DNA from: Pseudolabrys sp.
Lineage (GTDB): Bacteria; Pseudomonadota; Alphaproteobacteria; Rhizobiales; Xanthobacteraceae
DNA: 64,000 bases
Direction: 5' to 3'
Assembly: GCA_026125895.1 (NCBI GenBank)
Contig: JAHCKG010000016.1
Span: forward strand, 39,855-103,854
Shown: piece after piece, positions 18,917-28,974 of the stretch
Layout of the letters: the number at the start of each line of letters is the position of its first letter
Position numbering within the stretch: position 1 is the stretch's first letter
Position numbers and translations under genes: made by a program
Notes under the pieces: generated by a model
What the model was told of the DNA's origin: nothing
What the model saw: the letters and a program-made list of their open reading frames with translations, nothing else
The model's database searches: none

Positions 18917-19210
18917 TTAGGAGCCCGCCAAGCTCTCCATCGCCTCCGCCAGCGCGATGTCGAGCTCCGTGACGCCGCCGGCGTCGTGGGTGGAAAGGGT
19001 CACCTCGACGGTCTTGTAGACGTTGAACCACTCCGGATGGTGGTCCATCTTTTCCGCCACCAGCGCCACGCGGGTCATGAAGCCGAAGGCCTGGTTGAAA
19101 TCCTTGAACACGAACTTCTTGTCGATGGCATCCCGGTCCGACGCGTCGGCCCAGCCCGGCAGACGGGCGAGCGCGGCCTTGCGCGCCTCGGCGGTCAGTT
19201 TTTGCGCCAT
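18917..19210 (-). CDS. phhB: 4a-hydroxytetrahydrobiopterin dehydratase (pterin carbinolamine dehydratase)
   Basis: A 97-residue enzyme that recycles the hydroxylated pterin made by aromatic amino acid hydroxylases. The family signature is clear: [36 protein letters not shown] (about 31-66), with the paired histidines MDHHPEW, then [19 protein letters not shown]. Start at ATG 19210. No phenylalanine hydroxylase gene is in the window. The protein ends directly before a palindromic repeat. Confidence 0.95.
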   Translation of the reverse strand: MAQKLTAEARKAALARLPGWADASDRDAIDKKFVFKDFNQAFGFMTRVALVAEKMDHHPEWFNVYKTVEVTLSTHDAGGVTELDIALAEAMESLAGS

Positions 19211-19335
19211 ATCACGTCCCCTCGCTTCCGATCGCGGCATGATGTCTTAGTCAGCCTTTTTGGCAACGCCCCGGCCTCGCAATGGGTTCGGAACAGGCCT
19301 ATTTTCATGGCGCGCGGGGTTTCAGCGAGGTCCTC

Positions 19336-20451
19336 ATGTCCTGGTCACTGAGCATCGGCAAGGTCGCCGGCACCGTCGTCCGCATTCACATCACCTTCCT
19401 GCTGTTCCTGGCCTGGATCTTCGCCGCCAGCTACGCCAAGGGCGGCGGCGCCGAGGCCTGGTCCAGCGTCATCTTCATGATCCTGCTGTTTGCCTGCGTG
19501 CTGCTGCACGAATTCGGCCACATCTTCACCGCGCGTTACTTCGGCGTCGCTACGCCGTATGTGACGTTGCTGCCGATCGGCGGCGTCGCCCAGCTCGAGC
19601 GCATCCCCGAGCAGCCGGGCCAGGAATTCCTCATCGCCATCGCCGGGCCCCTGGTCAACGTCGCCATCGCGATTCTGCTCATCGCGTTCGGCGGCGCACA
19701 CATCACGCAGGACGCCGCGGCATCGATCGATAACAGCCAGATCTCGATGGTCGATCGGCTGGCCGCCGTGAACCTGTTTCTGGCGCTGTTCAATCTCATT
19801 CCCGCCTTCCCCATGGACGGCGGCCGCGTGCTGCGCGCCGCGCTGGCGACACGGCTCGGCTATGTGCGCGCCACCGAAGTCGCGGCCGCGATCGGCCAGT
19901 TCGTCGCCTTTGCGCTCGGCTTCTTCGGCCTGCTGTACAATCCGATCCTGATCTTCATCGCCATCTTCGTCTATCTCGCGGCGTCGTCGGAAGCGCACAT
20001 GGTGGCGCTGCGGGCGGTATCGCGCGGCGTGCCGGTGAGCCACGCCATGATGACGCAGTTCGCCACGCTCAAACCCGACGCCCATGTCGATGAAGCGGTG
20101 CAGACCTTGCTGGCGACCAGCCAGGGCGAATTCCCGGTGGTCGATGCCGCCGGCAAGCCGGTCGGCCTGCTGGCGCGCGACGACATCATCAAGGCGATCA
20201 AGACGCTCGGCCCCGACGCACGGGTCGCCGACGCCATGAGCCCGGAGATTCCGACCATCGGCCACCGCGCCTCGCTCGACGACGCCTTCAAGCTCTTGCA
20301 GGAGAAGGAAGCCGTGGCTGTGGGCATTACCGACAACGCCGGCACGCTGGTCGGCCTGATCACCTCGGAAACCATTGCCGAGATGGTGATGCTCGGCGAT
20401 GCGCTGCCGAAGGACACGCGCGGACCGTGGGGTCGGACCGCCGGCGCCTAA
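19336..20451 (+). CDS. Site-2-protease-like M50 metalloprotease with CBS pair
   Basis: A 371-residue intramembrane zinc protease. HEFGH at residues 58-62 supplies two zinc ligands and the catalytic glutamate; NLIPAFPMDGGRVLRA (about 152-167) supplies the third ligand in the second core helix. About six membrane segments are followed by two CBS motifs (about 235-290 and 295-355), which often sense adenine nucleotides. The substrate is unknown; anti-sigma factors are typical for the superfamily, but none is adjacent. The ATG at 19336 (MSWSLSIGKVAG) has GCGAGG just upstream. Confidence 0.93.
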   Translation: MSWSLSIGKVAGTVVRIHITFLLFLAWIFAASYAKGGGAEAWSSVIFMILLFACVLLHEFGHIFTARYFGVATPYVTLLPIGGVAQLERIPEQPGQEFLIAIAGPLVNVAIAILLIAFGGAHITQDAAASIDNSQISMVDRLAAVNLFLALFNLIPAFPMDGGRVLRAALATRLGYVRATEVAAAIGQFVAFALGFFGLLYNPILIFIAIFVYLAASSEAHMVALRAVSRGVPVSHAMMTQFATLKPDAHVDEAVQTLLATSQGEFPVVDAAGKPVGLLARDDIIKAIKTLGPDARVADAMSPEIPTIGHRASLDDAFKLLQEKEAVAVGITDNAGTLVGLITSETIAEMVMLGDALPKDTRGPWGRTAGA

Positions 20452-20575
20452 GCGCGGCGGTATCGACTGCACCGCGCCTGACGTTCCACCGAGACGCCGA
20501 TACCGACGGTTGATCTGTCTCAACGCGCGCGCAAGTGCGCATTTTAGCGTCGCACCAACCGGATGAGGTGCGATC

Positions 20576-22511
20576 ATGATCACCCCGCGTTCCAAGCGAC
20601 CTTTCAATTCGAAGATAGCCAAATCGCTGCTCGCCGCGGCGATGCTGCTGGCCGTACCGGCCGCGCAAGCCGGTGACGTTCGCCTCTACGTGCTGGCGCC
20701 GCAGCCACCGTCTTCGCTGCAGACGGTGGAGACGCAAGGTTCGGACAAGCCGGCCTATGCGCACTCCTACAACATTCCCTACGCTTCGGTGGAACAGCAG
20801 ATCCGCAACGAGATCAAGAAAAAGGCCGACATCAGCGTCGGCGGCACTGCCGATTGCGATGTCTGCCTGGAAGTGACCTGGCACGTCAGCGTCACCAACG
20901 ACTTTTCCTTCACGGAGAAAAACCAGCCGGTGGTGACGGCGTTCGGCAATGCGCAGGAAAACGGCGTCGACGTGTCGTTGCAAACTCAGTTCAGGCTGCA
21001 GACCAACATTCATGCCGAGGCTTCGACCAAGCTCGGCGGCACCAGCGTCGACGTCCCCGTCAACCTCGTCATCGCGGCGAAAGTGAACTCAAAGCTTAGT
21101 CTCTGGCCCGATATCAAATCGATTCCGTTCTATTGCGAGCCCACCAAGCAGAACGAGAGCGTCTGCGTCGACTTGACGGTCGTCAGCTCCAATATCGATC
21201 TATCGGATGCGCATGGCGCGGTGGTCAAACTCGGGGCCGCGCTCGGCGGATTGATCGGCGCATCGCCGCTCGCCGGCGATCCGCTCAGCGGCCTGGTGGC
21301 CGGCGCGCTGCTTTCGAATGCGGCCGCAAAAGTTGCCGAGCAGAGGGTGAAGGACGAGGCCAACAAGGCACTTGGCCAGGCAATTGAAGTCGCCAACATT
21401 CGCGCTACCTGGCTCGCCAGCACCTATGTCGACGCCAAGGCAACGCAGGCCAACGCGGTGAAGAGCAAATTGCTCGATACCCCGCTGCCGGGCGTCAATA
21501 AATCGCTGCAGGAACTGTCAGCCGCGTTCGGCCTGACGCTCGATGTGCAGACGAGAACCTCGAGCGGCGACGTCTATGTGATCGTCACGCCGCGCTTTGC
21601 CGCCAATCCTTCCGGCAACACTCTGGTCGGCAAGCTGCGCATGCCGAAGGAGGCCTGCGTCTACGGAAAGTGGACCATGGGCACCATTCCGTTGGGACTG
21701 CAGACGGTCCCGGCCAATACCGATCTTCCCGGCAAGGTCGGCAAGCCGTGCAGCGAGATCATGCCGGCCTCCGACATCAAGCTCGCCGGCTATCTCGGCG
21801 CCGATCCGAAGATCCTCAAGGTCGGCGCCAATCCGCTGCCGAACTGGAAGCCGACCGGTAGTATCAAGCTCACCGGCAACATGACGGAGGTCAAGCACGG
21901 CAACGTGTTGTCGACGCAGTTGCGGCAAAGAGGCACCACCCGGCGCACCGCGACCGGCTATTTCGAATGCAGCTTTGAAATCTCCGGCCTGCCGAATGCC
22001 GATATCATCGATCAAGGGCAAGGCGGCCGAGCGGATGGCCGGCTTCCAGCAGGACCCGCATCGCTATGTCGAGGTCTCGGCCGTCGGCGTCTCCGCCGCG
22101 CTCGACGACATCTGGAGCAAGGCCGGGCCGCCGGTCGTCATCGGCGGCGACGGCAAATGCGGCCCCGGCACGGTGAAGGCGCCGCACTACGAGCCCGAGG
22201 GCTGGCTCGATCGCATCGGCGATTTGCTGGACATGGACAAGTGCGCCGTCTGCGGCGTCAAGCTCGAGGAGGGCATGCTCAAGGCCTCGAACATGAAGCC
22301 GGTTCTGGAAAACCCGGCGCTGAAGCCGCTGTTCGACGCGCTGGCGGCCGGCCGGGCGCTGCCGGCGGCAACACGGACGCCGGCCACCCAGGCACCGGTC
22401 ACCCAAACGCCCGGCGCCCAACAGGCCCCCGGCGCCGTGCAGCATGCGCCGGCGCTGCGTCCGCAGTTGCAGCGGCCGGGAATGCAGAAAGGCGTCGAGA
22501 CGCCGAAATGA
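20576..22511 (+). pseudogene. Unrecognised exported protein, gene interrupted by a frameshift near 22010
   Basis: The first about 478 codons (20576 to about 22009) encode a protein with a Sec signal peptide (LLAAAMLLAVPAAQAGDVRL, cleavage near residue 33) and cysteines in CDVCLEV, FYCEPTKQNESVCVDL, EACVYGKW and FECSFEI. A hydrophobic glycine/alanine-rich patch (LGAALGGLIGASPLAGDPLSG) lies mid-protein. From about 22010 the protein-like sequence continues in the frame one base later (KGKAAERMAGFQQDPHRYVE, then DKCAVCGVKLEEGML) to a stop at 22511. In the original frame the translation becomes arginine-rich nonsense and runs into the next gene, which creates a false 740-codon frame. The corrected length would be about 644 residues. 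No slippery heptamer is evident, so a sequencing error or a recent mutation is most likely. I do not recognise the family. Confidence 0.7.
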
Positions 22512-22798
22512 AGCAAAAGACGCGGGGCTCATGGCCGCTCACCGCCCTGCTGCTCGCTGCGCTCCTCGCGCAGCGAGCCATCCCGACCGACGTCATCCGG
22601 GTCGAGGACCCGGAACCCCTGCCTGATATTCCCAAAACACGGATGGCGCCGAGCACCCTGCCGGATTTGACCAGCCCCGTCGTGCGACAACCGCCGTCTC
22701 CGGCGCCGGACGGCGGCACCGTGCTGCCATCGGCTCCGGCCTTGCCCCCTGAACGCACGATGCCGCCGGAGAAAGGGCCCATCAACGCCCCGAAATGA
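22508..22798 (+). CDS. Small proline-rich protein with N-terminal anchor
   Basis: A 96-residue protein starting MKQKTRGSWPLTALLLAALL, one hydrophobic segment (about 10-22) that may be a signal peptide or anchor. A proline-rich hydrophilic tail follows (PPSPAPDGG, APALPPERTMPPEKGP). The ATG overlaps the stop of the repaired upstream gene (ATGA at 22508-22511), which supports both the frameshift reading and coupled expression. The pair may act together at the cell envelope. No family is recognised. Confidence 0.6.
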   Translation: MKQKTRGSWPLTALLLAALLAQRAIPTDVIRVEDPEPLPDIPKTRMAPSTLPDLTSPVVRQPPSPAPDGGTVLPSAPALPPERTMPPEKGPINAPK

Positions 22799-22924
22799 CG
22801 CGTGCGAGCGTCAGCGCGCGGCTTATTTACCTTTAAGGCTGCGGCGCGAAAGGCCTTCCAAAGGCCATCGGAGCGGTTGCTTCCGGCCATTTCCTCACTA
22901 TATTGCGCCGCAAAAGCGATGCGT

Positions 22925-22959
22925 CGCGGGCCCTGATTGCGGCCCGCGCTTTGGTTTTT
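22925..22959 (+). terminator. Intrinsic-type hairpin between the exported-protein genes and typA
   Basis: CGCGGGCC (22925-22932) pairs with GGCCCGCG (22941-22948) around an 8-base loop, followed by CTTTGGTTTTTA. It fits a terminator for the genes ending at 22798. It lies only 60 bases before typA, so it may also sit in the typA leader. Confidence 0.65.
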
Positions 22960-23018
22960 AGAACAGCGCGCCGCCCCGGAAACTGCTTCGGCTCAGGCCC
23001 CGCGCAAAAGGTAATCTT

Positions 23019-24845
23019 ATGGATCTCCGCAATATCGCGATCATCGCGCACGTCGACCATGGCAAAACGACCCTGGTGGACAAGCTGCTGCAACAGTCGG
23101 GCGTCTACCGCGCCAATGAGCGCCAGGTCGAGCGCGCCATGGACTCCAACGACCTCGAGCGTGAGCGCGGCATCACCATTCTCGCCAAGGCCGCGTCCGT
23201 CGAGTGGAAGGGCACGCGCATCAACATCGTCGATACGCCGGGCCACGCCGACTTCGGCGGCGAAGTCGAGCGCATCCTCAACATGGTCGACGGCGCGCTG
23301 GTGCTGGTCGATGCCGCGGAAGGCCCGCTGCCGCAGACCAAGTTCGTGGTCTCCAAGGCGCTGAAGATGGGCCTCAAGCCCATCGTCGTCATCAACAAAG
23401 TCGACCGTCCCGACGCGCGCGCCAACGAAGTGCTCAATGAGGTGTTCGATCTGTTCGCGGCGCTCGATGCCACCGACGAGCAACTCGACTTCCCGATCCT
23501 GTTCGGTTCCGCCAAGCAGGGCTGGATGGCGACCTCGCTCGACGGTTCGCATGACGACGGCATGATGCCGCTGTTCGATCTCGTGCTCAAGCACGTCAAG
23601 GCGCCGGCCGTCGATACCGGACCGTTCCGGATGCTTGGCACCATCATCGAATCGAACCCCTATCTCGGCCGCATCATTACCGGCCGCATCACCTCCGGCA
23701 GCGTGAAGCCGAACCAGGCGGTCAAGGTGCTCGATCGCGACGGCAAGCTGGTCGAAAGCGGCCGCATCACCAAGGTGCTGGCCTTCCGCGGTCTCGAGCG
23801 CGTGCCGCTGGACGAAGCCGAGGCCGGCGATATCGTCGCTTTGGCCGGTCTGCCGAACGCCACTGTCGCGCACACGATCTGCGACCCGTCGGTTGAAGAG
23901 GCGATTCCCGCACAGCCGATCGACCCGCCGACTTTGTCGATGACCTTCCGCGTCAACGACAGCCCGCTTGCCGGCACCGAGGGCTCCAAGGTCACCGGCC
24001 GCATGATCCGCGACCGCCTGATGGCCGAAGCCGAAGGCAACGTGGCGCTGCGCGTGCGCGAATCGGACGACAGGGACGCCATGGAAGTGTCCGGCCGCGG
24101 CGAATTGCAGCTCGGCATTCTGATCGAAACGATGCGCCGCGAAGGCTTCGAACTGTCGGTGTCGCGGCCGAAGGTGCTGCTGCGCAAGAACGACGCTGAC
24201 GCCATCGAAGAGCCGATCGAGGAAGTCGTCATCGACGTCGATGAGGAGCACTCTGGCGTCGTCGTGCAGAAGATGTCCGAGCGCAAGGCCGAACTCGTGG
24301 AGATGCGGCCCTCGGGTGGCGGCCGCACCCGCATCGTGTTCTACGCGCCGACCCGCGGCCTCATCGGCTATCAGGGCGAACTGCTGACCGACACGCGCGG
24401 CACCGCGATCATGAACCGCCTGTTCCACGGCTATGCCGAGTACAAAGGCGCGATCCAGGGCCGCCGCAACGGCGTGCTGATCTCGAACGACAAGGGCGAA
24501 GCCGTCGCCTACGCGCTGTGGAATCTGGAAGACCGCGGCCCGATGATGATCGAGCCGGGCTGGAAGGTGTACACCGGCATGATCGTCGGCGAGCACACGC
24601 GCGAGAACGATCTCGTCGTCAACGTGCTCAAGGGCAAGCAGCTCACCAACATCCGCACCACCCAGAAGGACGAAGCGGTGCGTCTGACGCCGCCGATCCG
24701 CATGACGCTGGAAAAGGCGCTGGCCTACATCCAGGACGACGAACTCGTCGAAGTGACGCCGTCGTCGATTCGCCTGCGCAAGAAGCTGCTCGACGAAAAC
24801 GACCGCAAGCGCGAAGACCGCAAGAAGGAAGCCGAACTCGCCTGA
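23019..24845 (+). CDS. typA: Ribosome-associated GTPase TypA/BipA
   Basis: A 608-residue translational GTPase that binds the ribosome and is needed for 50S assembly and stress adaptation. The G motifs are intact: [10 protein letters not shown] (about 9-18), [18 protein letters not shown] (about 73) and NKVDRP (about 127). EF-G-like domains II, III and V and the TypA-specific C-terminal domain follow ([20 protein letters not shown]...). The length matches the family. A GC-rich terminator follows within 10 bases. Confidence 0.97.
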   Translation: MDLRNIAIIAHVDHGKTTLVDKLLQQSGVYRANERQVERAMDSNDLERERGITILAKAASVEWKGTRINIVDTPGHADFGGEVERILNMVDGALVLVDAAEGPLPQTKFVVSKALKMGLKPIVVINKVDRPDARANEVLNEVFDLFAALDATDEQLDFPILFGSAKQGWMATSLDGSHDDGMMPLFDLVLKHVKAPAVDTGPFRMLGTIIESNPYLGRIITGRITSGSVKPNQAVKVLDRDGKLVESGRITKVLAFRGLERVPLDEAEAGDIVALAGLPNATVAHTICDPSVEEAIPAQPIDPPTLSMTFRVNDSPLAGTEGSKVTGRMIRDRLMAEAEGNVALRVRESDDRDAMEVSGRGELQLGILIETMRREGFELSVSRPKVLLRKNDADAIEEPIEEVVIDVDEEHSGVVVQKMSERKAELVEMRPSGGGRTRIVFYAPTRGLIGYQGELLTDTRGTAIMNRLFHGYAEYKGAIQGRRNGVLISNDKGEAVAYALWNLEDRGPMMIEPGWKVYTGMIVGEHTRENDLVVNVLKGKQLTNIRTTQKDEAVRLTPPIRMTLEKALAYIQDDELVEVTPSSIRLRKKLLDENDRKREDRKKEAELA

Positions 24846-24852
24846 GTTCGAT

Positions 24853-24881
24853 AAAGGCGGGCGCCTCGCCGCCCGCCTTTT
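24853..24881 (+). terminator. Terminator of typA
   Basis: AAAGGCGGGCG (24853-24863) pairs perfectly with CGCCCGCCTTT (24870-24880) around 6 bases, ending in four Ts. The T-run is short but the stem is strong. Confidence 0.8.
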
Positions 24882-25020
24882 GGCATTTCCGCGCCCATCC
24901 CGACGGTTTCCGCGGCCATCCTGTACCGCAATGAACCACCTGTGACCGGTAATCCACACCGTTAACCGGACGTTAATCATAGGGCTTGAAGGCCGCAGGG
25001 TTCGTTGCTTCTATTCGACA

Positions 25021-25533
25021 ATGAGCACGACACTCATCGAGATTCGCCGCGCCCGCTCCGCCGACGCCGAGGAAGTAGCCTCGACGCATGACGAGGCCTG
25101 GCGGACGGCCTACCAGGGCATCATCCCCGGCGGCGAACTCGACAAGCTCATCAACCGCCGCGGCCCCGACTGGTGGGACTCGGCGATCCGCAAAGGCAGC
25201 CGCATCACCGTCCTGCAGTTCGGCGACCGCATCGCGGGCTACGCCAATTACGGCCGCAACCGCGCCCGCAGCCTGTTCTACGAAGGCGAGGTCTACGAGC
25301 TTTACCTCCGTCCGGAGTTTCAGGGCCTCGGTTTCGGCCGCCGCCTCTTCAACGCCGCGCGCAAGGACCTGGCGCAATCGGGGCTGAAGAGCCTGGTCGT
25401 CTGGGCGCTGTCGGACAACGACCCGGCGATGGAATTCTATCGGGCGCTGGGCGGCCGCGCCGTGGCCCGCTCGTCGGAGAAGTTCGGGGCCAAGACGCTC
25501 GACAAGGTCGCCTACGCCTGGCCGCAGGGCTGA
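25021..25533 (+). CDS. GNAT-family N-acetyltransferase
   Basis: A 170-residue single-domain acetyltransferase. The acetyl-CoA loop LYLRPEFQGLGFGRRLF (about 100-116) shows the Q-x-x-G-x-G pattern of motif A, preceded by the strand GEVYEL. The C-terminal SDNDPAMEFYRALGGR is the usual motif B. The acceptor may be an amine, a protein N-terminus or a small metabolite; the sequence does not decide. It stands alone between typA and a short repeat. Confidence 0.88.
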   Translation: MSTTLIEIRRARSADAEEVASTHDEAWRTAYQGIIPGGELDKLINRRGPDWWDSAIRKGSRITVLQFGDRIAGYANYGRNRARSLFYEGEVYELYLRPEFQGLGFGRRLFNAARKDLAQSGLKSLVVWALSDNDPAMEFYRALGGRAVARSSEKFGAKTLDKVAYAWPQG

Positions 25534-25540
25534 GTGTTTG

Positions 25541-25565
25541 TCGTTCCCGCTAAGGCGGGGATGAG
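25541..25565. repeat. Short solo repeat hairpin (family A half-unit)
   Basis: GTCGTTCCCGCTAAGGCGGGGATGAGGAC is an imperfect hairpin matching one arm of the longer family A repeats. It lies at the junction of convergent genes. Confidence 0.6.
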
Positions 25566-25567
25566 GA

Positions 25568-26449
25568 CTACAAAGCCGCCTTCAGTCCCTTCAACGCACA
25601 CGCCGCGCGCACGGTGTTGAGCATCAGACACGCGATCGTCATCGGCCCCACGCCGCCCGGCACCGGGGTGATCGCACCGGCCACCGCTTTGGCCTCGTCA
25701 AATGCCACATCGCCGACGATACGCGATTTGCCGCCCTCGCCGGCGACACGATTGATGCCGACATCAATGACCGTGGCGCCGGGCTTGATCCAGTCGCCGC
25801 GCACGAACTCCGCCTTGCCGATGGCGGCAACGAGAATGTCGGCGCGGCGGCACAAATCCGGCAAATCCTTCGTCCTGGAATGCGCGACGGTCACCGTGGC
25901 GTTCTCGGCGAGCAGCAGCTGCGCCACCGGTTTGCCGACGATGTTGGAGCGCCCGATCACCACCGCGTCGAGACCGGCGAGCGACGGCGCGGCCTTCTTC
26001 GCCAGCATGACGCAGCCCGTCGGCGTGCACGGCGTCAAGGCCGGCAGGCCGAGCGACAGCCGCCCGACATTGACCGGGTGAAAGCCGTCGACGTCCTTCA
26101 TCGGATCGATCGCGGCGATCACCTTCTGCGCGTCGATTTGCGGCGGCAGCGGCAGCTGCACGAGAATGCCGCTCACCGCCGGATCGGCATTGAGCTTTGC
26201 CACCAGCGCCAGCACTTCCTGCTCGCTCGCGCTCGACGGCAGCTTGTGGTCGCACGGCGCCATGCCGGCTTCGATCACCGCCTTCGACTTCGAGCGGACA
26301 TAAACTTCGCTCGCCGGATCGTTGCCGACCAGCACGACAGCAAGTCCCGGCGTGACGCCATGATCGCGCTTGAGCCGCGCCACTTCTTCCGCCACCTGGC
26401 CGCGCAGCGTGGCCGCGATGGTCTTGCCGTCAATGATAGCTGCGGTCAT
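25568..26449 (-). CDS. folD: Methylenetetrahydrofolate dehydrogenase/cyclohydrolase
   Basis: A 293-residue bifunctional enzyme converting 5,10-methylene-THF to 10-formyl-THF with NADP+. [15 protein letters not shown] (about 97-111) and the Rossmann region [18 protein letters not shown] (about 162-179) are diagnostic, as is the C-terminal [15 protein letters not shown]. The conserved lysine lies in [10 protein letters not shown] (about 49-58). It is the last gene of the run yggT, DUF167, folD on the minus strand, separated from DUF167 by 30 bases. Confidence 0.97.
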   Translation of the reverse strand: MTAAIIDGKTIAATLRGQVAEEVARLKRDHGVTPGLAVVLVGNDPASEVYVRSKSKAVIEAGMAPCDHKLPSSASEQEVLALVAKLNADPAVSGILVQLPLPPQIDAQKVIAAIDPMKDVDGFHPVNVGRLSLGLPALTPCTPTGCVMLAKKAAPSLAGLDAVVIGRSNIVGKPVAQLLLAENATVTVAHSRTKDLPDLCRRADILVAAIGKAEFVRGDWIKPGATVIDVGINRVAGEGGKSRIVGDVAFDEAKAVAGAITPVPGGVGPMTIACLMLNTVRAACALKGLKAAL

Positions 26450-26479
26450 AGCGCCCCTTATTCCTCTTGGCCGGCAGCA

Positions 26480-26800
26480 TTATTGCGATGCGCCGAGTTT
26501 CTCCAGCGCGGCGATCAGCGCCGCACCGTCACCCGACACCGTCAGCCGCTTGATCCGCGACGTTGCGCCGCTCGCCAGCGTTACATGGCGCGGCGCGACG
26601 TCCAGCGACCTGGCGATCAACCGGCACAGGGCCTCGTTGGCTTCGCCCTCGCGCGGCGCCGCACGGACCCGGACCTTGAGCACGCTGCGGCCGTTACTGA
26701 GCGTCTCGACGCCGTCGATGGCGTCGCGGCCGCCTTTCGGCGTCAGGCGCACATCCAGCGCCACGCCACCCGCTACCGCCGACCACGGCCGCGGGGTCAT
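26480..26800 (-). CDS. YggU/DUF167 family protein
   Basis: A 106-residue protein of the DUF167 family: LDVRLTPKGGRDAIDGVE, then VRVRAAPREGEANEALCRLIA and VTLASGATSRIKRLTVSG are the three conserved blocks. The fold is known from structures but the role is not settled. It starts 3 bases after the yggT stop and is followed by folD; yggT-yggU adjacency is common in proteobacteria. Confidence 0.93.
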   Translation of the reverse strand: MTPRPWSAVAGGVALDVRLTPKGGRDAIDGVETLSNGRSVLKVRVRAAPREGEANEALCRLIARSLDVAPRHVTLASGATSRIKRLTVSGDGAALIAALEKLGASQ

Positions 26801-26803
26801 GCC

Positions 26804-27094
26804 TCAGATGAAGATCTGCAGATAGAGCCAGAAGATCAGTTGCCGCAGGAACAAGAGGCCGATGATCAGGATGACCGGCGAGATATCGATGCCGCCGAGA
26901 TTCGGCATGATGTTGCGGATCGGCCGCAGCAGCGGCTCGGTCACCGCGTAGAGGAAATTACCGATCGAATGCACGATCGGATTGCGCGTGTTGACCACGT
27001 TGAAAACGATGAGCCAGGACAGAACGGCCGAGGCCACCAGAATCCAGATGTAGAGGTTGATGACCGTGTCTATGAGCCAGAGAAAGGGGTTCAT
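26804..27094 (-). CDS. YggT family membrane protein
   Basis: A 96-residue inner-membrane protein with two hydrophobic segments around the conserved core: VLSWLIVFNVVNTRNPIV, then TEPLLRPIRNIMPNLGGIDISP. YggT proteins have been linked to osmotic tolerance and cell envelope processes, without a defined mechanism. The ATG at 27094 is chosen; the open frame further upstream (to 27340) runs across the tRNA region and is not protein-like. Confidence 0.93.
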   Translation of the reverse strand: MNPFLWLIDTVINLYIWILVASAVLSWLIVFNVVNTRNPIVHSIGNFLYAVTEPLLRPIRNIMPNLGGIDISPVILIIGLLFLRQLIFWLYLQIFI

Positions 27095-27332
27095 CGCGTG
27101 CTCCGTGAGCTCGGGCGTTTCCAGCGGAAGCGGAGGCCGGTTCACCGTCCGGAAACGAAAATTCGAACCGGACGAATAGCCGCTCGGCGACCTTGAGGAA
27201 AGGGGCTGCCGCAAAGGGCGACGAAATGGCCCGCGCGGGCCGTCCTTGACAGGAGGGATGCCCGGTCCTAAATGGCGCCCACTCAGCAAAAAAGCGCGGG
27301 GGTCACGGGTTTCCGTCCTCCGCCTTTGGGAA

Positions 27333-27408
<76 letters not shown>

Positions 27409-27450
27409 CCCAACCCTCCAGAACCGATTCTCAGCGCCCCGGAGGCCATG

Positions 27451-28254
27451 TCAGCCTTGCGGCTGCTCCGCTGACGAAGTCCGCCGGCTCTGGCGGCGCC
27501 CGACCAGCCGCAGCACCAGGCGGCGCGGCAGCACGCGCACCATGAGCGTCACGACCTTGTTGCCGACCCCGGGCACGACCACCGGCGTTCCGGCCATCAG
27601 CCCGCGGTAACCGGCTTCGGCCACCATCTCGGCGGTGTGTACCAGCGGCCCCGGCGCGATCTTCGATTTGACGCCGGCGCGCTCGGCAAACTCAGTTGGA
27701 ACCGGCCCCGGACACAGGCAGGTGACGCGAATGCCGCGCGGCGCAAGTTCGCTCGCCAGCGCCTCGGAGAACGACAGCACATAGGCCTTGCTGGCGTAAT
27801 AGACCGCGCTGCCAGGTCCCGGCAGGAAGCCGGCGACCGATCCGACATTGAGGATGCCGCCACGATGCCGCTCGAGGCATGGCACGAAGGCCAGCGACAG
27901 TTCTGTCAGCGCCCGCTGATTGACGTCGATGATCTGAAGCTGCTCGGCGCGGTCGAGTTTCGCCGCGCTGCCCACCAGGCCGAATCCGGCATTGTTGACG
28001 ACATATTGCGCTTCGGCGCCGGCGGCGGTCAGCGCCTCGCCGATGGCGCGCGCCGGGTCCGGCTTCGTGAGGTCGGCGCCAATGACGATCGGACGCGGCT
28101 GGCCGCTTCTTTCGATCTCGTCGGCCAGCGCGTTGAGCCGCTCGATGCGCCGCGCCGTGAGCGCCAGCGCATGGCCGTGCCGCGCGAAGACGCGCGCCAG
28201 TTCGACGCCGATGCCGGACGATGCGCCGGTGATGAGGGTGACGGGTCTGCTCAT
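27451..28254 (-). CDS. Short-chain dehydrogenase/reductase
   Basis: A 267-residue SDR of the classical type. TGASSGIG (about 9-16) binds the cofactor, VVNNAGFGL is the second motif and YYASKAY (about 151-157) contains the catalytic Tyr/Lys pair, with the preceding serine in NVGSVAGF. An arginine at TARRIERL suggests NADP(H) preference. The C-terminal extension ([22 protein letters not shown]) is basic and amphipathic and may touch the membrane. The substrate is unknown. Confidence 0.9.
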   Translation of the reverse strand: MSRPVTLITGASSGIGVELARVFARHGHALALTARRIERLNALADEIERSGQPRPIVIGADLTKPDPARAIGEALTAAGAEAQYVVNNAGFGLVGSAAKLDRAEQLQIIDVNQRALTELSLAFVPCLERHRGGILNVGSVAGFLPGPGSAVYYASKAYVLSFSEALASELAPRGIRVTCLCPGPVPTEFAERAGVKSKIAPGPLVHTAEMVAEAGYRGLMAGTPVVVPGVGNKVVTLMVRVLPRRLVLRLVGRRQSRRTSSAEQPQG

Positions 28255-28290
28255 GCGACCATCCTAACTGATGTGGCCGCCCAACCAACC

Positions 28291-28331
28291 GTCATTCCGG
28301 GGCCCGCCGCTTCGCGGCGTCCTGGAATGAC
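28291..28331. repeat. Short palindromic repeat (family D)
   Basis: GTCATTCC (28291) and GGAATGAC (28331) bound a hairpin with inner arms CGCCGC/GCGGCG. The same GTCATTCC/GGAATGAC ends bound the 103-base repeat at 39632-39734. Confidence 0.75.
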
Positions 28332-28338
28332 AAAGATG

Positions 28339-28806
28339 TCAGCCTCCGCCGGCCTGTTCCCCCGCCACCCGGGTGCGCAGCGCGATGCGCTCCTCGCGCG
28401 ACACGTTGAGCAGGTCGGCGGCACGCCAGATCAGGTTGTCTTCGAACTCCGTAACGCCGCCATCGGCGAACACGACCTGCCACATCATCTCGACGACGCG
28501 AGCGCGCTGCTTGTCGTCCAGCGCGCGGTTGAGTCTCGTCGTGAATTGATAGAGATCGACCGCCCGTTCATCGACTTCCTCGGCGCGGGCAATCAGCTTG
28601 TCGGCCGAATCGTCGTCGAGCTTGAAGCGCTGCTTGATGAGATCGTGCAGGCGCGCGCGCTCGACCTCGGAAATCTCGCCGTCGATCGCCGCCGTGTGGA
28701 CGAGCAGCGCCGCCGCGGCGAGCCGGTAGTCGCTGTCATCGAAGGATTCGCGGCGCGGCTGATCTTCACCCAATTCCCCGATGAATTTTATGATGGCGTC
28801 GAACAT
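28339..28806 (-). CDS. TerB-like (tellurite resistance B family) protein
   Basis: A 155-residue helical protein with the two TerB-type acidic motifs DGEISEVER (about 42-50) and DGGVTEFED (about 114-122), which bind divalent cations in characterised members. Despite the family name, tellurite resistance cannot be inferred without other ter genes, and none is present. The ATG at 28806 (MFDAIIKFIGELGE) is chosen over an open upstream extension of 39 codons that lacks family sequence. Confidence 0.87.
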   Translation of the reverse strand: MFDAIIKFIGELGEDQPRRESFDDSDYRLAAAALLVHTAAIDGEISEVERARLHDLIKQRFKLDDDSADKLIARAEEVDERAVDLYQFTTRLNRALDDKQRARVVEMMWQVVFADGGVTEFEDNLIWRAADLLNVSREERIALRTRVAGEQAGGG

Positions 28807-28974
28807 GGGGCGGTCTTGGGTCCTTGAATTCAGCGTTGCCTGGTGCGCAGCGGGCAAAATGCAGCACGTCGGGCCGCAATCCAAGCCCAATGTAGGCCGG
28901 ATTTCCCCAATTGCTCGTGACAAAATCGAAAGGTTCCGAGGCGGCGAATGGACGCGCGCTCCGGGCGCGGTCTG

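Noticed and set aside
20576-22798. A single 740-residue protein
   Set aside because: The stretch after about 22010 is arginine-rich nonsense; the adjacent frame continues the protein and the last 96 residues are a separate gene with its own start.
28339-28806. Tellurite resistance
   Set aside because: Only a TerB-like domain is present; no terC, terD or terA-like neighbours.
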